Assembly: GCA_024400505.1 (NCBI GenBank)
Contig: JAKSMP010000024.1
Location: 1-32,975, forward strand
DNA: 32,975 nt
DNA from: Bacteroidales bacterium
GTDB lineage: Bacteria > Bacteroidota > Bacteroidia > Bacteroidales > P3
Direction of reading: 5' to 3'
Of this stretch, positions 8,645-15,962 are shown piece by piece. The position numbers and the translations under genes are program-made. The stretch's first letter is position 1. Each line of letters begins with the position of its first letter. The notes beneath the pieces were generated by a model, which had not been told where the DNA came from, ran no database searches, and saw nothing but the letters and a program-made list of their open reading frames with translations.

Positions 8645-10522
8645 ATGAAAAAATCATATCTTATCACCATCATACTGGCCATGTGTGCAATGGCTGGCTG
8701 CAGCAAGGAGGAAGACTTCGTATCCCTCAATGTCAACACCACCCCCTATCAGAGTGGCTCAAAGACCTACATCGACAGCGAGAACTACAGCTGTTGGAAC
8801 AATGGCGACCAAGTGCGCATCAATAACGTCACACGTTCCATCGTCATCAACGACGATCGCACCAACTGTAAGCTGAACGACATTCCCTACAATGCCAACG
8901 GCTATGTGGCATTCTACCCCGCTAGCATGGCCACCGATGCCACCACGCTCAACAGCAGCATCATCTCTAATCTCATATTGCCATCGGTGCAGCCCTATGC
9001 CACCGACCCAATGGGCAATCAACAGGTGCCCACCATCATGGCTGCATATCTGAGCAGCGGCACTGGCCATATTCGTTTCAAGAATGCATGTGTGGCTTTG
9101 AAGGTTAATGTAACCAACAACTACAGCCTTCCTCTCAGCATTGGCGCTGTTACCGTGAGCGACAATCAAGCCCCACTCTCAGGCTCATTCAACATCACAG
9201 GTTTGACCGACGAAGCACCCAGACTCATTTACAATAGCATTGCTAGCGACAACGATAGCCGAAGCGTGACCCTGGCAGTAAACAACCAGTTGCAGCTATC
9301 CGTAGGTGCTTCTGCCACCTTATTTGTAGTAATCCCACCCACCCAAAACTACAGCGGCAATAAGTTCACCATCAAGGTGGCTGCATCGCCTGTGTCTGAC
9401 GAGCCAAACACAATAGTGTATGAATTCAGCCACCAGCAGAGCAACGAGGCCTCTGGTTGTTTTGAGCGCAACACCATGGTGCCCATCAACATCAATCTGG
9501 CCGACCCCGCACACACCATGGTACTCAACGGCAAAGGCACCCAAGTTTTGCCTTATCTAATCTCCACCATCCAAGACCTCCAAAGCATGCAGCAATTGGT
9601 GGCCAAAGATTATCAGCCCATGGGCTCAGCCGTGGCCTTCAGCAATGCCTGGTATTCACTCCAGAACGATATCAACGCCAGCGGAGCCGCCCTCTCCCCC
9701 ATCGGCACAGCCCACAGCAATTTCACCGGACATTTCAACGGCAACAATCACACCATCTCCAACCTCACTGTCACCTCTGGTCTTTTCGGATATGTGAGCC
9801 ACAATGCCGTCATATTCGACCTCACCGTGAATGGCGCAGCGATTGATGCCAATGGACAGAGTTCGGCCGGCGTCATTTGCGCCCATGCGGTACGCAGCAC
9901 CATCAACCATTGCCGAATTCTGGGCAATATTACTTTCACCAACCTACCCACCTCGGCAAGCTATATTGGCGGCATCGTGGGCGACATGGTGGCAGAAACC
10001 ACCAGCAACGGTATGATTCAAAACTGCCATTGTGGGGCATCCATCACCCTTGCCAATGCCTATGAATCTACCCGCCTGGGCGGTATTGCAGGCCACCTAC
10101 TCAACAGCATATTGCGCAACTGCTACACCCGCCTTAACACAACATCCAACAGCACCTATGTATTGTCTGCCGCTAATGCTATCATCGGCGGCATCGTGGG
10201 CCGCACCGACGCCAGCAGCCAAGTGAGCAACTGCTACCTCGGCATCTATGACCAGATAAATGGCACCGACCAACACATGGCCGATATCTGTGGCGACAAC
10301 AGCACCAGCACCCTCATCAACCATTGCTACTACCCCCACAAACTCGTTGCCACTGGCCCATCCGATGGCAACCTCATCCAAGGCAACGCTAAAATGAACC
10401 TCAACTACATCGTCAATGGTACCCATCTGGGCATGTTGCTCAATAACTACTCCGACCAGAACCAGCTTATGACTTGGACAACCCCGACCAGCAGCACACA
10501 ATCACCCGAACTTCAATTCTAA
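8645..10522 (+). CDS. Fimbrillin-like / GLUG-motif surface lipoprotein
   Basis: A 625-residue predicted lipoprotein. ATG 8645 is chosen because it begins a lipoprotein signal (MKKSYLITIILAMCAMAGC, lipid-modified Cys19); the longer open frame upstream overlaps the 68-aa gene and is not signal-like. Residues about 25-310 look like a fimbrillin-family beta-sandwich (WNNGDQVRINN, then YVAFYPAS, in the style of Mfa/FimA-like proteins). Residues about 372-530 carry GLUG-type repeats: GGIVGDM, GGIAGHL and GGIVGRT, each followed by an NC(H/Y) turn, suggesting a beta-helical adhesive tail. The spacing (4 bp upstream, 6 bp downstream) places it in the C10 peptidase operon. It may be a fimbrial component or a surface-anchored adhesin; which one is not clear. 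Confidence 0.85.
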   Translation: MKKSYLITIILAMCAMAGCSKEEDFVSLNVNTTPYQSGSKTYIDSENYSCWNNGDQVRINNVTRSIVINDDRTNCKLNDIPYNANGYVAFYPASMATDATTLNSSIISNLILPSVQPYATDPMGNQQVPTIMAAYLSSGTGHIRFKNACVALKVNVTNNYSLPLSIGAVTVSDNQAPLSGSFNITGLTDEAPRLIYNSIASDNDSRSVTLAVNNQLQLSVGASATLFVVIPPTQNYSGNKFTIKVAASPVSDEPNTIVYEFSHQQSNEASGCFERNTMVPININLADPAHTMVLNGKGTQVLPYLISTIQDLQSMQQLVAKDYQPMGSAVAFSNAWYSLQNDINASGAALSPIGTAHSNFTGHFNGNNHTISNLTVTSGLFGYVSHNAVIFDLTVNGAAIDANGQSSAGVICAHAVRSTINHCRILGNITFTNLPTSASYIGGIVGDMVAETTSNGMIQNCHCGASITLANAYESTRLGGIAGHLLNSILRNCYTRLNTTSNSTYVLSAANAIIGGIVGRTDASSQVSNCYLGIYDQINGTDQHMADICGDNSTSTLINHCYYPHKLVATGPSDGNLIQGNAKMNLNYIVNGTHLGMLLNNYSDQNQLMTWTTPTSSTQSPELQF

Positions 10523-10528
10523 AACAAT

Positions 10529-11998
10529 ATGGATAAAATCATTCTCACCCTCAACGAATACGTATGGAGTTGGCCCTTGGTAGGGCTGTGTTTGATAGGA
10601 GCACTCTATTTCTCATTTGGCACACGATTTGTGCAAGTTCGCCATTTCGGTGAGATGATTAAGCTGCTATTCAAGAACGACAAATCAAAGAAAGAAGGCA
10701 TCTCATCCTTTCAAGCCTTCGCCCTGGCGCTCTCGGGACGAGTGGGCACAGGCAACATCGTAGGCGTGGCCATGGCCATAGGCTTTGGTGGGCCTGGAGC
10801 CATAGTATGGATGTGGATTATCGCTTTCCTTGGTGCAGGCACAGCCTATGCAGAGGCTTGCTTGGCGCAGATATATAAGCTGCGCTATGGCGATCAGTTG
10901 CGCGGCGGCCCTGCCTATTATATCGAGAAAGGTCTCCGCTGCAAGTGGCTGGCCATCCTCTTTGCCGCCATCACGGTGGGCGTGTGCTCCTTCTGCCTGC
11001 CGCCCATCCACAGCAACAGCATAGCCATGTCGTTCCAAAGCACCTTCCATATCCAGCCGTGGATAGTGGGTGCAGCTGTGGCCCTGCTCATTGCCTTAGT
11101 GGTGATAGGCGGCGTCAAGCGCATCTCCGCCGTGGCCGAGATCGTCACCCCCTTCATGGCCATAGCCTACATACTGCTTTCGCTGGTGGTGCTAGTGGTC
11201 AACGCCCAAGCCGTTCCTCAGGCTTTCAGCGATATGATCAGCAGCGCCTTTGGCATGCATCAGGCGTTGGGTGGCATCATGGGCTCTGCCGTGGCATGGG
11301 GAGTAAAGCGCGGCATCTACAGCAACGAAGCCGGACAGGGCACCGCCCCCATCGTGGCCGCTGCCGCCAAGGTTGATCACCCTGTGAAACAGGGCTTGGT
11401 GCAAGGCTTCTCGGTGTATGTCGATACCCTGCTGGTGTGCACCGCCACAGCCATCATGCTGCTGGCCACCCGCTGCTACAACGTCTTCGACATCACCACC
11501 CAAGAATACCTCGTCCAATCCGATGTGGCCGATCTGGGGCAGCCCGGCGTCGATTATACCATTGCGGCACTCAGCACCCTGCTGGGCCAAGGATGGGGCG
11601 GCATCGTCATCTGCATCACCCTCTTCTTCTTCGCCTTCACCACCATGATGGCCTACTACTACTATGCCGAGACCAACCTTATCTACATCTTTGGTAAGAA
11701 CGACAGCAGCCAGAAATACCGTCGCCGTGAGCGTTGGATGATCATCGCCTTACAGCTGGTATTTGTTTGTTCGGTGCTCTTTGGCAGCCTCAAGGAGGCC
11801 AAAGTCATCTGGAGCCTCGGCGACATGGGTGTGGGCATAATGGCATGGATCAACATCATAGCCATCCTGCTCCTCTCCCCCATGACCTTCCGCATCCTGA
11901 AAGACTACGAGCGCCAGAAGAAATCCGGCATCCGCAACCCCAAATTCAACCCCAAACAGCTGGGCATCAAGAATGCCGAGTTTTGGGAGGAAGAATAA
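10529..11998 (+). CDS. Alanine/glycine:cation symporter family (AGCS) transporter
   Basis: A 489-residue inner-membrane secondary transporter that imports alanine or glycine with Na+ or H+. Family signatures are clear: SSFQAFALALSGRVGTGNIVGV (residues 59-80), GGPGAIVWMW, GGPAYYIEKGL, and YSNEAGQGTAPIVAAA in the second half. Many hydrophobic segments (about 10-11) are visible and the length is typical for AlsT/DagA-type proteins. ATG 10529 lies 6 bp after the fimbrillin-like gene, so it is probably the last gene of the peptidase cluster. That context would fit uptake of amino acids released by proteolysis, but this link is an inference. The C-terminal tail is polar and ends AEFWEEE. Confidence 0.95.
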   Translation: MDKIILTLNEYVWSWPLVGLCLIGALYFSFGTRFVQVRHFGEMIKLLFKNDKSKKEGISSFQAFALALSGRVGTGNIVGVAMAIGFGGPGAIVWMWIIAFLGAGTAYAEACLAQIYKLRYGDQLRGGPAYYIEKGLRCKWLAILFAAITVGVCSFCLPPIHSNSIAMSFQSTFHIQPWIVGAAVALLIALVVIGGVKRISAVAEIVTPFMAIAYILLSLVVLVVNAQAVPQAFSDMISSAFGMHQALGGIMGSAVAWGVKRGIYSNEAGQGTAPIVAAAAKVDHPVKQGLVQGFSVYVDTLLVCTATAIMLLATRCYNVFDITTQEYLVQSDVADLGQPGVDYTIAALSTLLGQGWGGIVICITLFFFAFTTMMAYYYYAETNLIYIFGKNDSSQKYRRRERWMIIALQLVFVCSVLFGSLKEAKVIWSLGDMGVGIMAWINIIAILLLSPMTFRILKDYERQKKSGIRNPKFNPKQLGIKNAEFWEEE

Positions 11999-12001
11999 AG
12001 T

Positions 12002-12022
12002 ATTTAAGATTTAAGATTTAAA
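12002..12022. repeat. Heptamer tandem repeat (ATTTAAG x3)
   Basis: Two exact copies of ATTTAAG and a third ending in A lie directly after the stop of the symporter gene. This is one of several short tandem repeats seen at gene ends in this window. Confidence 0.75.
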
Positions 12023-12052
12023 AGTAATAATAATCAAATAATTTAGCAGACC

Positions 12053-12727
12053 ATGAAGCAGGAAACTCTGCGCATATTCTTGACAGCGGTCCTACTGTTC
12101 GGTACGATTATGTTCACATCGTGTGTGTCGGTGGAGATGGCGACGCAAAGCGGTGACTCTTGGGACCGATTCAGTCCACTAAGTGATACTATTACCTACG
12201 ATGCAAACGGCATGCCAATTCGCCTTTGGAGTACGATTGATGAGCCCCACCATATACCAATCCTCTCTCCAATTTTCAGATTTGCCGCTCTGTTTTATGA
12301 GAATCAACAGTTACGCTATGTAGATAATCACTACTCCTATCACATCTCGATCTACTCTGACACTTGCGAGGCCGTTACCCTTGATTCCGTAACGGTACGA
12401 AACAGACGTGGCAAAGAGATTCCTTTCCACGTAGTGAACTGGGCTCCGCGAAATCTCTATGGCTCATTCGACACTATCGCTCCTAATGGCATGGATACCA
12501 TTGCTCAGATTCCATGCACCATCAGCACAGGCACATTCAAGAATCTTATGGTTAAGTCCCCGAATAGATATAAAGAAACTCTGATGGTCCGTATTTTCTT
12601 GGATAGGCATCGCTGGTGGATCAATACGCTCGACATCGACTTCTGCCTTTCGGTTCGTGGGGAGCAGAAGCACTACCAGACCAAACACAAAAAGAAGATG
12701 TACGTAGCCTTCGGTATTCCTCATTAA
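12053..12727 (+). CDS. Hypothetical lipoprotein
   Basis: A 224-residue protein of unknown function. The N terminus (MKQETLRIFLTAVLLFGTIM) is followed by FTSC, a lipobox with predicted lipidated Cys24, so it is likely exported and membrane-anchored. The mature part is beta-rich with alternating hydrophobic residues and no motif I recognise; the C terminus is basic (KHKKKMYVAFGIPH). It stands alone between the symporter and the AAA/PD-(D/E)XK gene with gaps of 54 and 81 bp. Its codon use is less C-biased than the surface genes to its left. Confidence 0.75.
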   Translation: MKQETLRIFLTAVLLFGTIMFTSCVSVEMATQSGDSWDRFSPLSDTITYDANGMPIRLWSTIDEPHHIPILSPIFRFAALFYENQQLRYVDNHYSYHISIYSDTCEAVTLDSVTVRNRRGKEIPFHVVNWAPRNLYGSFDTIAPNGMDTIAQIPCTISTGTFKNLMVKSPNRYKETLMVRIFLDRHRWWINTLDIDFCLSVRGEQKHYQTKHKKKMYVAFGIPH

Positions 12728-12808
12728 AACTGAAAAATCCGATGCAACGAAATAGCCATACAATAATTCGGCATTGTTTGCGTTATAAACCAATTAATAA
12801 CTACTATC

Positions 12809-14365
12809 ATGGGTAATACTTTGCAGCGACTTCCGATTGGAATACAAGGATTTGAAAGCCTTCGCAACGATGGCTATCAATATGTTGATAAGACACGCCA
12901 GGTATACGACCTGACCCACACCAATCGCTATTACTTCCTTTCCCGTCCACGCCGATTCGGCAAAAGTCTGCTGCTATCTACCATCAAATGTTATTACGAG
13001 GGCAAGCGCGAACTGTTTGACGGACTGTATATCAGCACCGTGGAGAAGGAGTGGAAGAAGCACCCTGTGCTGTATCTTGATTTGAACACCAACAAGTATG
13101 ACAATCCCGAGGTGTTGACGCAGAAGCTAGACGACTCCCTCTGCGAATGGGAAGAAATCTATGGTGCCACAAATCGTGATCTACCATTGGGTATGCGCTT
13201 TGAGAAGGTGATTCGTAATGCCCACGAGAAGACCGGCCTGCGCACCGTGATACTGGTGGACGAGTACGACAAGCCCATGCTGCAGGCCATCGGCAATGCC
13301 GAGCTGCAGGATGCCTACCGAGCCACATTGAAAGGCTTTTATGGTGCCTTGAAATCGATGGACGAGCACATACAGTTTGCCATGCTTACGGGCGTGACCA
13401 AATTCGGCAAAGTGAGCGTGTTCAGCGACTTGAACAACCTTATGGATATATCGATGGATGTTGAGTACTACGACATCTGCGGCATCACCGAGCAAGAGCT
13501 CTTGGAGAATTTCCCTGCCCACATTGATCGTCTGGCTGAGGCAAACAAACAGTCCCGCGACGAATGCATAGTCCAGTTGCGCAGCCGCTACGATGGCTAC
13601 CATTTCCACCCCAGAGCTGCGGGAGTATATAACCCCTTTAGTGTATTGAACACATTCGCTAAGCGTGAATTCGGCAGCTACTGGTTTGAGACCGGCACAC
13701 CCACCTATCTGGCCTACCTGCTGCGCACACATAACTACAATCTCGAGCACATGGCCACCTGCCAGACTTCGGCTAAGGTGCTCAACAGCATCGATGCCAA
13801 CAGCACCAACCCCATCCCGGTCATCTATCAGAGCGGATACCTCACCATCAAAGGTTACGACGATCGTTTCCAGACCTATACGTTAGGGTTTCCCAATCAA
13901 GAGGTCGAAGAGGGCTTTGTAGATTATCTGATGTCGTACTATACTCCTATTTCAGAGAGCGACACAGCTTTCAACATTCAGCGTTTTGTTGAAGATGTAG
14001 AAGCCGGCCGCACCGAGCAGTTCTTGGAGCGTCTGCGCAGCCTCTTTGCCGACACGCCCTACGAGCTGGTCAAGGACTTGGAGAACCACTACCAGAATGT
14101 TGTGTGGATTGTGGCCAAGCTGATGGGATTCTATGTGCAGGCCGAATACCACACTAGCCGCGGGAGGATTGACTTGGTGCTGAAAGCCCCCAAGTACTGC
14201 TATGTGATGGAATTCAAACTGGACGGCACCGCCGAGGAGGCTTTGGCTCAGATTAAGGACCGAAATTATACGCTACCATTCGAACTCGATGGCCAGCAGA
14301 TTGTCCGCGTAGGACTCAACTTCTCCAAGGAACACCGCAATATCGAGCGGTATGTGGTGGAGTGA
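12809..14365 (+). CDS. AAA-ATPase-like protein with C-terminal PD-(D/E)XK domain (DUF1703 type)
   Basis: A 518-residue protein of the AAA-ATPase-like/PDDEXK_9 family that is abundant and often multicopy in gut Bacteroidales. The N-terminal QRLPIGIQGFESLRNDGYQYVDKT segment is the family hallmark. A P-loop-like RPRRFGKS ends at Gly51-Lys52-Ser53 and a Walker B-like VILVDEYDKP has Asp151-Glu152. The C-terminal nuclease-like domain shows GRIDLVL (Asp455) and VMEFKLDG (Glu468-x-Lys470), matching D...ExK. The length is usual for the family. No signal peptide is seen, so it is cytoplasmic. The biological role of the family is not established; a mobile-element or defence connection is often suggested, but no partner genes are visible here. 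Confidence 0.92.
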   Translation: MGNTLQRLPIGIQGFESLRNDGYQYVDKTRQVYDLTHTNRYYFLSRPRRFGKSLLLSTIKCYYEGKRELFDGLYISTVEKEWKKHPVLYLDLNTNKYDNPEVLTQKLDDSLCEWEEIYGATNRDLPLGMRFEKVIRNAHEKTGLRTVILVDEYDKPMLQAIGNAELQDAYRATLKGFYGALKSMDEHIQFAMLTGVTKFGKVSVFSDLNNLMDISMDVEYYDICGITEQELLENFPAHIDRLAEANKQSRDECIVQLRSRYDGYHFHPRAAGVYNPFSVLNTFAKREFGSYWFETGTPTYLAYLLRTHNYNLEHMATCQTSAKVLNSIDANSTNPIPVIYQSGYLTIKGYDDRFQTYTLGFPNQEVEEGFVDYLMSYYTPISESDTAFNIQRFVEDVEAGRTEQFLERLRSLFADTPYELVKDLENHYQNVVWIVAKLMGFYVQAEYHTSRGRIDLVLKAPKYCYVMEFKLDGTAEEALAQIKDRNYTLPFELDGQQIVRVGLNFSKEHRNIERYVVE

Positions 14366-14388
14366 TTGGTTTATTGTTTAGTTTAGCC

Positions 14389-14460
14389 GCTTAGTAGTTT
14401 AATTGCTTAGACGTTGCAACTACTAAGCATCTAAGATACTAAACAACTAAGCATCTAAGC
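14389..14460. repeat. Hairpin plus octamer tandem repeat (CTAAGCAT)
   Basis: GCTTAGTAGTT (14389-14399) pairs perfectly with AACTACTAAGC (14418-14428). From 14423 to 14460 an 8-bp period is visible with CTAAG/CTAAA at the start of each unit (CTAAGCAT, CTAAGATA, CTAAACAA, CTAAGCAT, CTAAGC). The hairpin lies 24 bp after the AAA-like gene and could terminate it, although there is no T tract. Confidence 0.7.
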
Positions 14461-14472
14461 AAAAAACACCCT

Positions 14473-14613
14473 ATGAAATTTTGGAATAAACTTTGGATAA
14501 TAGTGCTGCTTGGACTCACTATTGCCGCTGGGGCTCAGATAATCATTTTCCACCAATTCCACCATGGTGGAATTGGTGGAATTGCAATTATAGACATTCT
14601 GCAACCATCATAA
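14473..14613 (+). pseudogene. Truncated paralogue of the 15963 gene (signal peptide remnant)
   Basis: The 46-codon frame starts MKFWNKLWIIVLLGLTIAAG followed by AQ. This aligns without gaps over 22 residues with the start of the beta-helix-like protein at 15963 (MRFWNRFWGLLMTCCVFAAG, then AQ), including identical FWN, W and AAGAQ. The similarity stops at the predicted signal-peptidase site, where the frame enters a perfect palindrome and ends at TAA 14611-14613. It looks like the 5' end of a duplicated gene whose body has been lost. It could still be a short exported peptide, but the tail is encoded by repeat sequence. Confidence 0.6.
14548..14581. repeat. 34-bp perfect palindrome
   Basis: The arm TTCCACCAATTCCACCA (14548-14564) is followed immediately by its exact reverse complement (14565-14581), giving 17-bp arms without a loop. 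The right arm contains GGTGGAATT units. A related imperfect palindrome lies at 15678-15710. Confidence 0.95.
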
Positions 14614-14726
14614 TCAGCTTGGCTAATCCTCCAATTAGGTTGCTTGTGTTGTTGGAATGATAAGGATTATTGAACTGCGGATTGGAAATCCTATTCAATG
14701 AGAATCATACAATTATATAGAATAAT

Positions 14727-14762
14727 ACAGTTGCATCGGATTGATAATAACGATGCAACTGT
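14727..14762 (-). terminator. Hairpin, probable terminator of the leftward gene ending at 14782
   Basis: ACAGTTGCATCG (14727-14738) and CGATGCAACTGT (14751-14762) form a perfect 12-bp stem with a 12-nt loop, 19 bp beyond the stop codon of the leftward gene. The sequence past the hairpin in that direction is A/T-rich (ATTATTC) but has no uninterrupted T run. Confidence 0.65.
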
Positions 14763-14781
14763 TGGATAGGTATTTGTTTTA

Positions 14782-15357
14782 CTATTTTCGGTAGCCCTTG
14801 ATGATTCCATGCTCCGAAATCTGTTCTTCATGTTTCGGTGCCTCGTAGGTGTAGTAGGTCACAATGGCGTTGTCCATGGCTTTGATGCTCACAGACTCAC
14901 TGCATTTGAAATTAGACATCACGTTCACCAACGACTGTTGCTCGGCTTCGATTGTGAGGTTCTTGAACTCTCGGCCCTTTTGATTTGTGGGGATTATGTC
15001 CACTCGGCAGATGCCTTCGGCCGCAATCTTGAGGTCTTTCTTTGTAGTGTGCACGCAGATACTTCCATAGCCGCTAAACGCTTGAATGTTAAGATATGTG
15101 ATTGCCGTGCCCAAATCATGTTTGACGTACATTCCGCAGGTATTGAATAGGGCTGTATCGGCAGCGTTGCACCATACTACCTCGATAAAGTCGGCCGTGT
15201 CCTGCCAAATGTTCACATATCCGCCATACCCGTCCACGCAAATGACAAGCTTTTCGTTCTTGAGCTGCAAATTCTTTTTCCACGACACAGCCTCGCCCTG
15301 TGCCATAACTCCCAAGCCAGCAAGGAGCATCAATGCAATAATGATAGTCTTTCTCAT
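14782..15357 (-). CDS. Small exported protein, possibly head-GIN/DUF2807-like
   Basis: A 191-residue protein. The start at 15357 is chosen because MRKTIIIALMLLAGLGVMAQ is a good signal peptide; the open frame extends upstream but has no such feature. The mature protein has many short alternating beta strands (KLVICVDGYGGYVNIW, AFSGYGSICVHT, NLTIEAEQQSLVNVMSNF, SIKAMDNAIVTYY) in the manner of beta-helical head-GIN (DUF2807) proteins. This resemblance is by eye only. It ends with a charged tail (KHEEQISEHGIIKGYRK). It is the only leftward gene between 1 and 21 kb and is flanked on both sides by GGTGGAATT palindromes. Its role is unknown. Confidence 0.7.
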   Translation of the reverse strand: MRKTIIIALMLLAGLGVMAQGEAVSWKKNLQLKNEKLVICVDGYGGYVNIWQDTADFIEVVWCNAADTALFNTCGMYVKHDLGTAITYLNIQAFSGYGSICVHTTKKDLKIAAEGICRVDIIPTNQKGREFKNLTIEAEQQSLVNVMSNFKCSESVSIKAMDNAIVTYYTYEAPKHEEQISEHGIIKGYRK

Positions 15358-15605
15358 AGTCTTTTTTTGTTGGATGATTTGTTCTCTTTGTATTATTAAC
15401 GGAATGTAATATATTAATATTGCCATGTTCAATCGAAAAATATCTCCATAGACCTTGCATATTGTTCTCAAGAATTTGCGAGTTAATGAATAAATGACGA
15501 TGAGTAACAGCTTGGCGCACAAAGTGGGGAGGTTGTTATGCTTGTATATATTGGAATTTTATATTTGTGCTGACTCCGTCAGCCGTAGCATACCCCCCGC
15601 CTTAC

Positions 15606-15632
15606 ACTCGAATGTTCAGTGAACCTTCGAGT
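15606..15632. promoter_or_regulatory. Interrupted dyad ACTCGAA-t-GTTC-agt-GAAC-c-TTCGAGT
   Basis: A 27-bp inverted repeat with 11 paired positions and a single T/C mismatch around a 3-nt centre. It sits between divergent genes, where an operator would be expected, but an RNA hairpin is equally possible. No regulator gene is nearby. Confidence 0.45.
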
Positions 15633-15677
15633 ATAGGACTGGAGTATGTTTCGAAATAATCATTTGGATGATCCTTC

Positions 15678-15720
15678 TCCACCAATTACACCGTCGGTGG
15701 AATTGGTGGAATTGGTGGAA
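15678..15720. repeat. Imperfect palindrome and GGTGGAATT nonamer repeat
   Basis: TCCACCAATTACACC (15678-15692) pairs with GGTGGAATTGGTGGA (15696-15710) with one mismatch and a 3-nt loop. From 15696 the nonamer GGTGGAATT is repeated two and a half times. The same units build the perfect palindrome at 14548-14581. Confidence 0.9.
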
Positions 15721-15797
15721 AACCTAACGACTTGATAGGGGCAAGCCGCAGACCTGATTGGTGCTCGGCCGAGGGTCTGCTGAGGGCACATGGCGGT

Positions 15798-15866
15798 CTT
15801 AAGTTAAGCCCAACGCCAGCCTTAAGTTAAGACCGATGCCCGTCATAAGTTAAGACCAACCGCGAC
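15798..15866. repeat. 23-bp tandem repeat, three units
   Basis: Units begin at 15798, 15821 and 15844, exactly 23 bp apart. Each starts C(T/A)TAAGTTAAG(A/C)CC; the rest of each unit is less conserved. The unspaced head-to-tail arrangement rules out a CRISPR array. Confidence 0.85.
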
Positions 15867-15962
15867 TATAGTTTATAGGCAAGCCCAAGCACCATCCACC
15901 TGCCACCCATACAATAAATTGATGTGTCTTTCGTTACACCATATTGATAAATACTCTATATT

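Larger units (their letters stand above)
14366..14781. other. Gene-poor stretch with hairpins, octamer repeat, truncated gene start and palindrome
   Basis: This 416-bp gap holds, in order, a hairpin with octamer repeats (14389-14460), a 46-codon remnant of a secreted-protein gene start (14473-14613) that runs into a 34-bp perfect palindrome (14548-14581), and a 12-bp-stem hairpin (14727-14762). No intact gene is seen. Confidence 0.8.
15358..15962. other. Intergenic region between divergent genes, rich in repeats
   Basis: This 605-bp region separates the divergent genes starting at 15357 (leftward) and 15963 (rightward). It holds an interrupted dyad (15606-15632), an imperfect palindrome with GGTGGAATT tandem units (15678-15720) and a three-unit 23-bp repeat (15798-15866). 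No clear TAnnTTTG promoter was found for either gene. Confidence 0.7.

Noticed and set aside
12809-14365. Defence-system interpretation of the AAA/PD-(D/E)XK gene
   Set aside because: Neighbouring genes are a lipoprotein and repeat-rich DNA; no methylase, toxin, reverse transcriptase or other defence partner is present, so a defence system cannot be supported from this window.
15798-15866. Possible CRISPR repeats
   Set aside because: The 23-bp units are directly adjacent without unique spacers.
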